A stretch of DNA of 64,000 nucleotides from Nitrospina sp052156635 (GTDB lineage Bacteria > Nitrospinota > Nitrospinia > Nitrospinales > Nitrospinaceae), in the NCBI RefSeq assembly GCF_052156635.1, contig NZ_JBQKUO010000002.1, positions 434,001-498,000 of the forward strand, given 5' to 3'. Of this stretch, positions 43,907-52,205 are shown piece by piece (the stretch's first letter is position 1; each line of letters starts with the position of its first letter). Position numbers and translations under genes: made by a program. Below the pieces are notes generated by a model that saw only the letters and a list, made by a program, of their open reading frames with translations, was not told where the DNA came from and made no database searches.

Positions 43907-45217
43907 ATGAACAACCTCACCCTCAACATCGACAACCTCAAACCCTTCGTTTCCGACGAAGAACTGAGCAGCTTGCAGGGAGAGGTCGATCGGGTCCACC
44001 AGCTTCTCGAGTCGGGAAAGGGGCCGGGCAACAATTACCTGGGCTGGCTGCATTTACCATCTCATATTGAAGAAGCGGAAATCGCTGCCATCGAGGAAAC
44101 CGCCTCCGCCATCCGTGCACAGTGCGACGCGTTTGTGGTCATCGGTATCGGCGGTTCCTACCTGGGCGCCCGGGCGGCGGTCACCTTCTGCCAGCCCCTG
44201 CTGGGGGGAGCTCAAAAAGCGCCGGAGATCTTTTACGCCGGGCACAACATCAGCGGGGATTACCTCTCTGATCTGGTGGAGACCCTTCGCGGCCGGAGGG
44301 TGTGCCTGAATGTCATTTCCAAATCCGGCACGACGACGGAACCAGCCATTGCCTTCCGCATTCTGAAAGAATTGCTGGAAAAGGAAGTGGGGGTGGAGGA
44401 GGCGAGGAAGCGCATTGTCGCCACCACCGACCAGAGAAAAGGGGCCCTCAAGCAACTGGCCGATGCCGAAGGGTATAAGACTTTTGTCATTCCCGACGAT
44501 GTCGGCGGACGCTATTCCGTACTGACGCCCGTGGGTCTGCTCCCCATCGCGGTGGCGGGGATCGATATCCGCAAGCTCCTGCAGGGTGCCCGGGACGAAG
44601 AAGCCGCGACCACCGCCAATTCGGATATCAGGCACAACGCCGCCTGCCGCTATGCGGCGGTGCGGCACCTGCTTTACCTGCGGGGCAAGACCACCGAGGT
44701 GATGGCGTCGTTTCATCCCGCGCTCCAGTACGTGGCGGAATGGTGGAAGCAGTTGACCGGCGAAAGCGAGGGCAAGAATCACCGCGGGTTGTATCCCGCA
44801 TCGGTGGAGTACACCACCGATTTGCACTCGATGGGGCAGTGGATGCAGGAAGGCCAGCGCACCATTTTTGAAACGTTCCTGCGCGTGGGTCTCTCCAACC
44901 GGGACCTGAAGATTCCAAAGATGGAGGACGACCGGGACGGCTTGAATTACCTGGCAGGGAAGAAGCTCGATTACGTTAACGAAAAGGCGTACGAAGGCAC
45001 CGCCCAGGCGCATCTTGCTGGCGGGGTTCCGAACATGACCCTCACATTGAACAACCGCGAGCCGGAAACACTGGGAGAATTGTTTTATTTTTTCGAAAGG
45101 GCCATCGCCCTGTCAGGATACCTGCTGCACGTGAACCCCTTCGACCAGCCGGGAGTCGAATTTTACAAGAAGAACATGTTTCAACTATTGAACAAACCAG
45201 GATACGAAAAGAGGTAA
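43907..45217 (+). CDS. pgi: glucose-6-phosphate isomerase
   Basis: A 436-residue enzyme interconverting glucose 6-phosphate and fructose 6-phosphate. The sugar-phosphate motifs are VVIGIGGSYLGARAAV and NVISKSGTTTEPAIAF. The catalytic region YTTDLHSMGQWMQEGQ is intact. At 436 residues it belongs to the short bacterial form. It starts the pgi-tal-glk group, with gaps of only 4 nt between genes. Confidence 0.96.
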   Translation: MNNLTLNIDNLKPFVSDEELSSLQGEVDRVHQLLESGKGPGNNYLGWLHLPSHIEEAEIAAIEETASAIRAQCDAFVVIGIGGSYLGARAAVTFCQPLLGGAQKAPEIFYAGHNISGDYLSDLVETLRGRRVCLNVISKSGTTTEPAIAFRILKELLEKEVGVEEARKRIVATTDQRKGALKQLADAEGYKTFVIPDDVGGRYSVLTPVGLLPIAVAGIDIRKLLQGARDEEAATTANSDIRHNAACRYAAVRHLLYLRGKTTEVMASFHPALQYVAEWWKQLTGESEGKNHRGLYPASVEYTTDLHSMGQWMQEGQRTIFETFLRVGLSNRDLKIPKMEDDRDGLNYLAGKKLDYVNEKAYEGTAQAHLAGGVPNMTLTLNNREPETLGELFYFFERAIALSGYLLHVNPFDQPGVEFYKKNMFQLLNKPGYEKR

Positions 45218-45221
45218 TCAC

Positions 45222-46472
45222 ATGGGTACCATCAGCAAAGAACTGGACGACCTCGTGCACAGCATCGCCGCGCGAAAGATCGACGGAGGCGATGTCTCCG
45301 GCCAGTATGAAAGCGATCCCCTGCTTGCACGGCTGAAGGAGTTGGGAAGCGAGTTGTGGATCGACACGGGCGACCTGGAACTGGCCAAATCCATCTGGCA
45401 TCGGGAACTGTCCGCACTCACCACCAACAACACCCTCGCCAACCAGGTGGTGCAGACGGGCATCATGGACGACCTCATCAAGGAAACCGTGGAGAAGCTC
45501 AACGCCGCCGCCTCCGGCTGGTCGGAGGACGAACAGGTCCGGGAAGTCGGGTTCGTCATCAATTGCCGTATCGCTCTGCGCCTGGTGGAAGCCTTCAAGG
45601 TGAAGGTGAGCGTCGAACTGCATCCCAAGGTGTCCCGCGACCTGGAAGCGACGCTCGACTACGCGCGCCGTTACTACAAGGTATGCCCGGAATACTTCAT
45701 CGTGAAAATCCCGCTGACGCCGGAGGGTTACCTGGCCGTCCGCACCCTGCGTAAAGAAGGCATCCCCATCAATTTCACGCTCGGTTTCTCGGCGCGCCAG
45801 AACTACCTGGCCGCCCGGTTGTCGAATCCCAATTACCTGAACGTGTTCCTCGGCCGCCTGAATGCCGTGGTCGGCGACAACAAGCTGGGCGATGGATCGA
45901 ACATCGGTGAGAAGGTCACCTTCGCCACCCAGCACGCGGTACGGGAGGCGGGCAAGCAGGACAAGCAGGTGACGTCGAAGCTCATCGCGGCGAGCATCCG
46001 CAATGGCGACCAGGTGGCGGCGCTCGCCGGGGTCGATGTGCAGACCATTCCGCCCAAGGCCATGCAGGAGTTCCAAAAGTCGGGACGCAAACCGGAGGAG
46101 GTCAAAAACATTCTCAATACCGACCTGAAGCCTGGCGTGGACATGTCCGGCGGCTGGGGCAATCAGGTGGCCCGGTTGTGGCAGGTGGAAGACACGTTCA
46201 AACAGTTCGTGGACACGCTTTTGAAAGACGGTAATCCCGACGGCATGGGCGGCGAGGATCTGGTGAAATTCAGCGAGAAGTCAAAGGTTGACCTGTTTCA
46301 CCGTTTCTCCGATGGCGACCTCAAAAAGATTTACGATCATGGGAAAATCCCCCAGCTTGCCGACTGGCCGGAAACGGTTGCGCTGGATGATTTGATGACC
46401 CAGTCCGCCCTGCAATCGTTCACCAAAGACCAGGACGCGCTGGACGACCGCATCCGGTCGTTTCTGAAATAG
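45222..46472 (+). CDS. tal: transaldolase
   Basis: A 416-residue enzyme of the pentose phosphate pathway that moves dihydroxyacetone units between sugar phosphates. The Schiff-base lysine lies in YFIVKIPLTPEGYLAV, and NFTLGFSARQNYLAA is the conserved block after it. It is longer than the roughly 320-residue E. coli type, resembling the long bacterial group. The ribosome binding site AAAGAGG lies ahead of ATG 45222. It is probably co-transcribed with pgi and glk. Confidence 0.9.
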   Translation: MGTISKELDDLVHSIAARKIDGGDVSGQYESDPLLARLKELGSELWIDTGDLELAKSIWHRELSALTTNNTLANQVVQTGIMDDLIKETVEKLNAAASGWSEDEQVREVGFVINCRIALRLVEAFKVKVSVELHPKVSRDLEATLDYARRYYKVCPEYFIVKIPLTPEGYLAVRTLRKEGIPINFTLGFSARQNYLAARLSNPNYLNVFLGRLNAVVGDNKLGDGSNIGEKVTFATQHAVREAGKQDKQVTSKLIAASIRNGDQVAALAGVDVQTIPPKAMQEFQKSGRKPEEVKNILNTDLKPGVDMSGGWGNQVARLWQVEDTFKQFVDTLLKDGNPDGMGGEDLVKFSEKSKVDLFHRFSDGDLKKIYDHGKIPQLADWPETVALDDLMTQSALQSFTKDQDALDDRIRSFLK

Positions 46473-46476
46473 CGCG

Positions 46477-47478
46477 ATGATCCTGGCCGGTGATATCGGC
46501 GGCACCCACTTCCGCCTGGCCTTGTTCCGGGACGAAGCGGGGGTGCTGGAGATCGTTCACGAATCCCGTTACAAGAGTCGGGAATTTGCCGATTTCACCG
46601 CCGGGTTGGAGCGGTTTCTTTCTGAATCCAAACCCGGGTCCCTGACTCACGCCAGTTTCGGCATCGCCGGTCCGGTACGGGACGGGCGCTGTCAGGTCAC
46701 CAACCTGCCGTGGGTGGTGGACGTCCGCGACCTCAAAAAGTCCCTGAAACTGGAGAAGGTGGCGCTCATCAACGATTTTGCCGCCCAGGCTGCATCCATA
46801 CCTTACCTCGGTGAGCAGGATGTGACGGTATTGCAGGTGGGTGAAGCCGATTCCACGGGAAATGTGGGCATCCTGGGAGCGGGGACGGGCCTGGGACAGG
46901 CCGTGCTGGCCCCGGTGGAGGGCGGTGACCGTTTCGCGATCATTGAATCCGAGGGGGGGCATGTTGATTTTCCCGCCCAGACCCCCCTCGAAGCAGAGCT
47001 TGTCCAATTCCTCAATAAACAGTATCATCGGGTCTGCGTCGAGCATGTGTTGTCCGGGTCGGGGCTGGAATCCCTTTACGCGTTTTTCCTGACCCGCCAC
47101 CCGGAACCGCCACCCGGCTGGCTGGAGGCGGAACTGCAACACGGCGACCCGCCGGAAGTCATTTCCCGCGTGGGAATGGAACAGGGGTTCCTTCCCTGTG
47201 AGCAGGCGCTGGACCAGTTTGTGAGCAGTTTCGGTGCGGTGGCCGGGAATCTGGCCCTGCAGGTGGTGGCCCGCGGCGGCATATTTCTCGGCGGTGGCAT
47301 TGCCCCTCGAATCCTGCCCCGCTTGAAGTCCGGGCCGTTTCTGGCAGCGTTTTGCGACAAAGAAAAATTCGAATCCTGGATGGGTGCTGTCCCGGTGAAG
47401 GTGATCACCAACGACCGGTGTGCCTTGCGGGGTGCGGCCCACTACATCATCCAGGCCGGCCGGTTTCTACGCGGCTGA
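46477..47478 (+). CDS. glk: glucokinase
   Basis: A 333-residue kinase that phosphorylates glucose with ATP. The phosphate loop is AGDIGGTHFRLALF at the N-terminus and the catalytic-glucose block is VALINDFAAQA, with GILGAGTGLGQA and ESEGGHVDFPAQ. It follows tal by 4 nt. Together, pgi, tal and glk handle hexose entry into glycolysis and the pentose phosphate pathway. Confidence 0.93.
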   Translation: MILAGDIGGTHFRLALFRDEAGVLEIVHESRYKSREFADFTAGLERFLSESKPGSLTHASFGIAGPVRDGRCQVTNLPWVVDVRDLKKSLKLEKVALINDFAAQAASIPYLGEQDVTVLQVGEADSTGNVGILGAGTGLGQAVLAPVEGGDRFAIIESEGGHVDFPAQTPLEAELVQFLNKQYHRVCVEHVLSGSGLESLYAFFLTRHPEPPPGWLEAELQHGDPPEVISRVGMEQGFLPCEQALDQFVSSFGAVAGNLALQVVARGGIFLGGGIAPRILPRLKSGPFLAAFCDKEKFESWMGAVPVKVITNDRCALRGAAHYIIQAGRFLRG

Positions 47479-47529
47479 ACGGGGGCTGTTTTAAAAAGGC
47501 GATATTCAATTGTATAGAATGCGAGAATC

Positions 47530-48738
47530 ATGACCGACAAACTGAACAAAATCGTGCTGGCTTATTCCGGAGGACTGGATACCTCCGTCATCATTCAATG
47601 GCTCAAAGAGAAATACCACTGCGAGATCATCGCCTACTGCGCCGACATCGGCCAGGGAGCAGAGCTGGAACCGGTGCGGGAAAAAGCTCTCGCCACCGGG
47701 GCGAGCAAGGTGTTCGTTGAGGATCTGAAAGAAGAGTTTGCGCAGGATTTCCTGTTTCCCATGCTCCGCGCCAACGCTTTTTATGAAAACCATTACCTGC
47801 TGGGAACGTCGATCGCGCGTCCCCTGATCGCCAAGGAACAGATCCGCATCGCCAACCAGGAAGGTGCGGAGGGTGTGTCCCACGGCGCGACCGGCAAGGG
47901 CAACGACCAGGTTCGCTTCGAGCTCACCTACATGATCCTGAAGCCGGATGTGGTCATCATCGCACCTTGGCGGGAATGGGACCTGGACTCGCGGAGCAGC
48001 CTCATCGACTACGCCACAAAGCACAACATCCCGGTGCCCGTCACCAAGAAAAAGCCGTACAGCATGGACCGCAACCTGTTTCACATCAGCTACGAAGGCG
48101 GGGTGCTGGAGGATCCGTGGTACGAGCCGGACGCCGATATGTTCCTGATGACGAAGTCACCGGAAGACGCTCCGGACAAACCGACGTACATCGAAATCAC
48201 CTACCAGCAGGGCAATCCCATCGCCATCAACGGCGAGGCCATGAGCCCGGCCAACCTGATCGCCACGCTCAATGAGTATGGGGGGGATAACGGCATCGGA
48301 CGCATCGATATCGTGGAAAACCGCTTTGTAGGCATGAAATCGCGCGGCGTGTATGAGACTCCCGGCGGCACCATCCTGCATGCGGCTCACCGGGCGCTGG
48401 AGACCCTGGTGATGGACCGCGAGATCATGTTCCTGCGGGATTCACTGATCCCCACCTACGCGCGGCTCATTTACAACGGACTCTGGTACTCCCCGGAACG
48501 GGAACTGTTGCAGAAGACCATCGACGAGACACAGGTTCACGTCAACGGCACCGTCCGCATGAAATTGTACAAAGGGAACTGCATCCTGGCCGGGGTGAAA
48601 GCCGAGAAATCCCTGTACTCCAAGGACATGGCCTCCTTCGAAAAGGACGACATCTACCGGCAGGCCGATGCCGAGGGATTCATCCGCCTCAACGCGCTGC
48701 GCCTCAAACTGTACTCACAAACTTTTGGCAATATGTAA
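47530..48738 (+). CDS. argG: argininosuccinate synthase
   Basis: A 402-residue ligase joining citrulline and aspartate in arginine biosynthesis. The PP-loop is LAYSGGLDTSVIIQW, and EGVSHGATGKGNDQVRFE and PYSMDRNLFHISYEGG are conserved. The start lies close to a TATAGAAT element, so the leader would be very short if that is the promoter. No argH is adjacent. Confidence 0.98.
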   Translation: MTDKLNKIVLAYSGGLDTSVIIQWLKEKYHCEIIAYCADIGQGAELEPVREKALATGASKVFVEDLKEEFAQDFLFPMLRANAFYENHYLLGTSIARPLIAKEQIRIANQEGAEGVSHGATGKGNDQVRFELTYMILKPDVVIIAPWREWDLDSRSSLIDYATKHNIPVPVTKKKPYSMDRNLFHISYEGGVLEDPWYEPDADMFLMTKSPEDAPDKPTYIEITYQQGNPIAINGEAMSPANLIATLNEYGGDNGIGRIDIVENRFVGMKSRGVYETPGGTILHAAHRALETLVMDREIMFLRDSLIPTYARLIYNGLWYSPERELLQKTIDETQVHVNGTVRMKLYKGNCILAGVKAEKSLYSKDMASFEKDDIYRQADAEGFIRLNALRLKLYSQTFGNM

Positions 48739-48766
48739 ATCAATCCCTTACACTGAATTCAGGGAT

Positions 48767-50167
48767 ATGAGCAAAATACTGGTTGTCGAAAATGAAAAAA
48801 GCATGCGCGACCTGCTGACCATCGTTCTGGAAAAGGACGGTCACGAGGTGGAAACTGCGCGCAATGGCGAAGTGGCGGTGGACATGATCCAGGAGCACCA
48901 GTACGACGTGGTGCTGACCGACATCAACATGCCGCGCGCCAACGGCATCGATGTGCTCGATGCCGTCAACCGCGTCCTGCCCGGCACCCCTGTGATCATG
49001 ATGACTGCCTACGCATCCGCAGAGACGGCAGTCGAGACCATGAAAAAAGGGGCCTACGATTACCTTTCGAAGCCTTTCAAAATCGAAGAGCTGCAACTCA
49101 TCATCAAAAATGCGGCGGAGAAAAAAAGGCTGGCTGACGAGAACACCTACCTGAAAAGCGCACTCAAGGACAAGTACCAGTTTGCCAACATCATCGGCAA
49201 AAGTGAGGGCATGCGGCAGGTGTTCGATTACATCAACAAAGTGGCCAACAGCAACGCCACGGTGTTGATCGGCGGTGAAAGCGGAACCGGCAAGGAACTG
49301 GTCGCCAAGGCCCTTCATTACAACAGCAATCGTAAAAACTATCCTTTTATTTCCATCAACTGCGGTGCGATGCCGGAGAACCTGCTGGAGAGCGAACTGT
49401 TCGGACACGAAAAAGGAGCTTTCACCAGCGCCGACTCCACCAAGATTGGCCTGATGGAGGCGGCTAACAAGGGAACCTTTTTTCTCGATGAAATTTCCGA
49501 AGCGCCTTTGTCGATCCAGGTCAAGCTCCTGCGTGTGCTTCAGGAAAAAGAGTTCACCAGGGTCGGCGGCACCAAGCCCATCAAGGTGGACCTGCGCATC
49601 ATTGCCGCTTCCAACCGGGACCTCTCGCAGGCGGTGAAAGACAAGGAGTTTCGGGAAGACCTGTATTATCGCCTGAAAGTGATTCATATCCAGATCCCCC
49701 CTCTGCGGCAGCGCAAGGAGGACATCTCCCTATTGGTCCATCACTTCATCACCAAGTATTGCGAGGAATACCAGGGGGAGAATAAACTGAAGTCGATTTC
49801 GCCGGAGGCGGTCAAGGTGCTTGAAAATTACGACTGGCCGGGCAATGTCCGCGAACTGGAAAACGTCATGGAGCGGGCGGTGGTGCTGGAATCCCAGGAC
49901 ACCATTCAGGTCAGCAGCCTTCCGGAGGAACTGGTGGGTGCGAAAACTTCCGTGGCCGACAACATGGTGCCATCGCTGACGGACGAGCCGATCGATCTTG
50001 AAAGCACTCTGGACAAGATCGAAAAGAAAATGTTGCTGGGTGCCCTTGATAAATCCGACGGCATGATCAACAAGGCGGCGCAACTTTTGAATCTGAGTTT
50101 CCGTTCGATGCGTTACCGCGTCAAGAAACACAACCTGAAGGGTAAAATGGATAAAGATGAAGGTTGA
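48767..50167 (+). CDS. NtrC-family sigma-54-dependent response regulator, orphan
   Basis: A 466-residue regulator: receiver domain (residues 1-120; phospho-acceptor Asp52 in VVLTDINMP), AAA+ sigma-54 interaction domain (about 140-380; Walker A GESGTGKELVAK; the sigma-54 loop reads GAFTSA in place of GAFTGA; TFFLDEI), and a Fis-type helix-turn-helix at the end (ALDKSDGMINKAAQLLNLSF). ATG 48767 follows AGGGAT. No histidine kinase is encoded in the window, so the signal is unknown. The next gene overlaps its stop by 11 nt. Confidence 0.93.
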   Translation: MSKILVVENEKSMRDLLTIVLEKDGHEVETARNGEVAVDMIQEHQYDVVLTDINMPRANGIDVLDAVNRVLPGTPVIMMTAYASAETAVETMKKGAYDYLSKPFKIEELQLIIKNAAEKKRLADENTYLKSALKDKYQFANIIGKSEGMRQVFDYINKVANSNATVLIGGESGTGKELVAKALHYNSNRKNYPFISINCGAMPENLLESELFGHEKGAFTSADSTKIGLMEAANKGTFFLDEISEAPLSIQVKLLRVLQEKEFTRVGGTKPIKVDLRIIAASNRDLSQAVKDKEFREDLYYRLKVIHIQIPPLRQRKEDISLLVHHFITKYCEEYQGENKLKSISPEAVKVLENYDWPGNVRELENVMERAVVLESQDTIQVSSLPEELVGAKTSVADNMVPSLTDEPIDLESTLDKIEKKMLLGALDKSDGMINKAAQLLNLSFRSMRYRVKKHNLKGKMDKDEG

Positions 50168-52205
50168 AGCGCGCGACGGACAGGTTCCGCGAAAAGCAAA
50201 ACGTGCGGTCACCGGGCGGTTTCATTCGGTGATCCTTTTTTTATGCCTTTTCCTGTTGCCCGGTCCCGGGCTGACGCAGGAGAAGTCCGGCCTTGATCCG
50301 CGGAGTTCGCTTTTTTACCAGGGCGAGACGCTGTTTCATAAAGGCGATTTTCTCGGCGCCAAGGCGGTGTTTGAAGATTTCCTGGATTTGTACCCCAACG
50401 AGCCTCGTCGCTCGAAAGCGTTTTTTCGACTTGGGCAAATAGAAATCAAGAACAGATATTATTCCTCCGGCCTCAAGTATTTTGAGCTGTTCACCGAACA
50501 CTTTCCGCAATCCACCTGGAACTATCACGCTCAATTGAAGATGGCTGAATGCCTGTTTCACATGGAGCGCTATGAGGAAGCGGAAAAAAGGTTTCGTGCC
50601 ACTATCAAGGTCAATCCAGACGTCACCCACAAATGGGAAGCCTATTCCTACCTTGCCCGGCTCGACGACCTGCGGATGAATTATGACGACGCCCTGAAAA
50701 AGTTCAAAAAAATAATTGAAAAGGGTAGCGATGAGCAATTGTTGGAACACGCCCGGCAATCCGTAGAAACCATAGTCGAGGACAAGCTGACCAAGCAGCA
50801 ATTGCTGAACCTGAACCGAGTGCTGGGCGCGGAATACCCGGGTGACCTGATTCTAAAGCGGCTCATTCAAATCTACCGGAACGAGCGGGATATTGGCAAT
50901 TATCAGATTGCGTTGGAAAATTTCATCGTGCGGTTTCCTGATCATGAGTTCAATGAAGAGGCGAGATTGGCCTTGCAGGGGCTTCGTGATCAGGAGGAAA
51001 ATGGAATTCGCATCGGCGTGGTATTGCCGTTGTCCGGTCAACGCGCTCTTGTCGGGCAGCAGGTTTTGCAGGGCATTCAATTGGCCTACAGCCAGTTCAG
51101 TGCCGCGAACAAACAGCAGATTAAATTGGAAGTGAGGGATTCCGGGCTGGGTCGTGATGCAACGGGGGTGGTGGAAGAACTGGCTCGCGATCCCAATGTT
51201 GTCGGCATTGTCGGGCCGATTCTGAGCTGGGAAATTCAGAGTATCATCCCGATTCTTGAAAAATACAGGATGCCGGTTTTTTCCCCGACGGCCTCGACAA
51301 GCGGCCTTGCGGATTTGAGCCCGTTCGTCTTCCGCAATGCGCTCACCAAAGAGCTGCAGGCGCGGTTTCTTGCCCGGTATGCGGTGAATCACCTGAATCT
51401 GTACCGCCTCGCGGTTCTGTATCCCACGGAATATTATGGCGAGATCCTGCGGGAAGATTTTGAGCGCGAAGTGCGTGCCCTCGGCGGTGAAATTGTCACC
51501 TCCATTTCGTATGACCGCAAACAGAATGACTTCCGTGAGCAGATCCTTAACCTGGGCGGGGTCCCCGATGATCGGTTGAAATGGATGGTCAACCGGTTTT
51601 TGCGCCGTGGAGCCAAACCTCCACACCTCAATGACAAGGGAAACGTTTCCCGGCCCATCATTGATGGTGGTCTTTTTTCCGGAAGCGATTCCGAGGGATT
51701 GAAGGTTGCGCTGGAAGTCAATTACGACGCCATTTTCATTCCCGGATTTTACGATAAAGTGGGGTTGATGATTCCCCAGTTTGCGTTTTACAACATCGAA
51801 AATGTTTTGTTTCTTGGGGCCAACGGTTGGAACTCGCCGGAACTGATAGAGATGGCGAGGCATTATCTGAACTCGGTATTGTTTGTGGATGGTTTTTTCC
51901 CGGAGGGAAAGGACCCGGAGACCAAAAAGTTTGTTGACGATTTTGAAAAGCGGTTTGGCTCCAAGCCGACTGTGCTCTCCGCCCAGGCGTACGACGCGGC
52001 TAATATTTTATTTCAGGCTGTTTTGCAAGGCGGGTTCAATCGGCTTGAAATTCAGAAGCGTTTGTCCGAAATTGAAAACTACCCTGGTGTGTCCGGGGTC
52101 ACCACCATGCTTCCCTCCGGCGACACGGACCGAAGTCTTGTGAAACTGAGCGTGCGGGAAGGTAGGATCGTCCCTGTGAACGGGCCCACCCCGACCCTGG
52201 ATTAG
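50157..52205 (+). CDS. LpoA-like periplasmic protein: TPR plus type I periplasmic-binding fold
   Basis: A 682-residue exported protein. The N-terminus has a basic stretch and a hydrophobic segment (about residues 23-38) ending before QEKSG; no clear lipobox cysteine is seen. Residues 45-270 are TPR-like (FEDFLDLYPNEPRRSKAFFR and FELFTEHFPQSTWNYHAQLK). Residues 285-680 are a type I periplasmic-binding fold (IRIGVVLPLSGQRALVGQQV, NVVGIVGPILSW). The combination matches LpoA activators of class A PBPs, and a PBP gene converges on it. A substrate-binding role is the alternative. Confidence 0.75.
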   Translation: MKVEARDGQVPRKAKRAVTGRFHSVILFLCLFLLPGPGLTQEKSGLDPRSSLFYQGETLFHKGDFLGAKAVFEDFLDLYPNEPRRSKAFFRLGQIEIKNRYYSSGLKYFELFTEHFPQSTWNYHAQLKMAECLFHMERYEEAEKRFRATIKVNPDVTHKWEAYSYLARLDDLRMNYDDALKKFKKIIEKGSDEQLLEHARQSVETIVEDKLTKQQLLNLNRVLGAEYPGDLILKRLIQIYRNERDIGNYQIALENFIVRFPDHEFNEEARLALQGLRDQEENGIRIGVVLPLSGQRALVGQQVLQGIQLAYSQFSAANKQQIKLEVRDSGLGRDATGVVEELARDPNVVGIVGPILSWEIQSIIPILEKYRMPVFSPTASTSGLADLSPFVFRNALTKELQARFLARYAVNHLNLYRLAVLYPTEYYGEILREDFEREVRALGGEIVTSISYDRKQNDFREQILNLGGVPDDRLKWMVNRFLRRGAKPPHLNDKGNVSRPIIDGGLFSGSDSEGLKVALEVNYDAIFIPGFYDKVGLMIPQFAFYNIENVLFLGANGWNSPELIEMARHYLNSVLFVDGFFPEGKDPETKKFVDDFEKRFGSKPTVLSAQAYDAANILFQAVLQGGFNRLEIQKRLSEIENYPGVSGVTTMLPSGDTDRSLVKLSVREGRIVPVNGPTPTLD

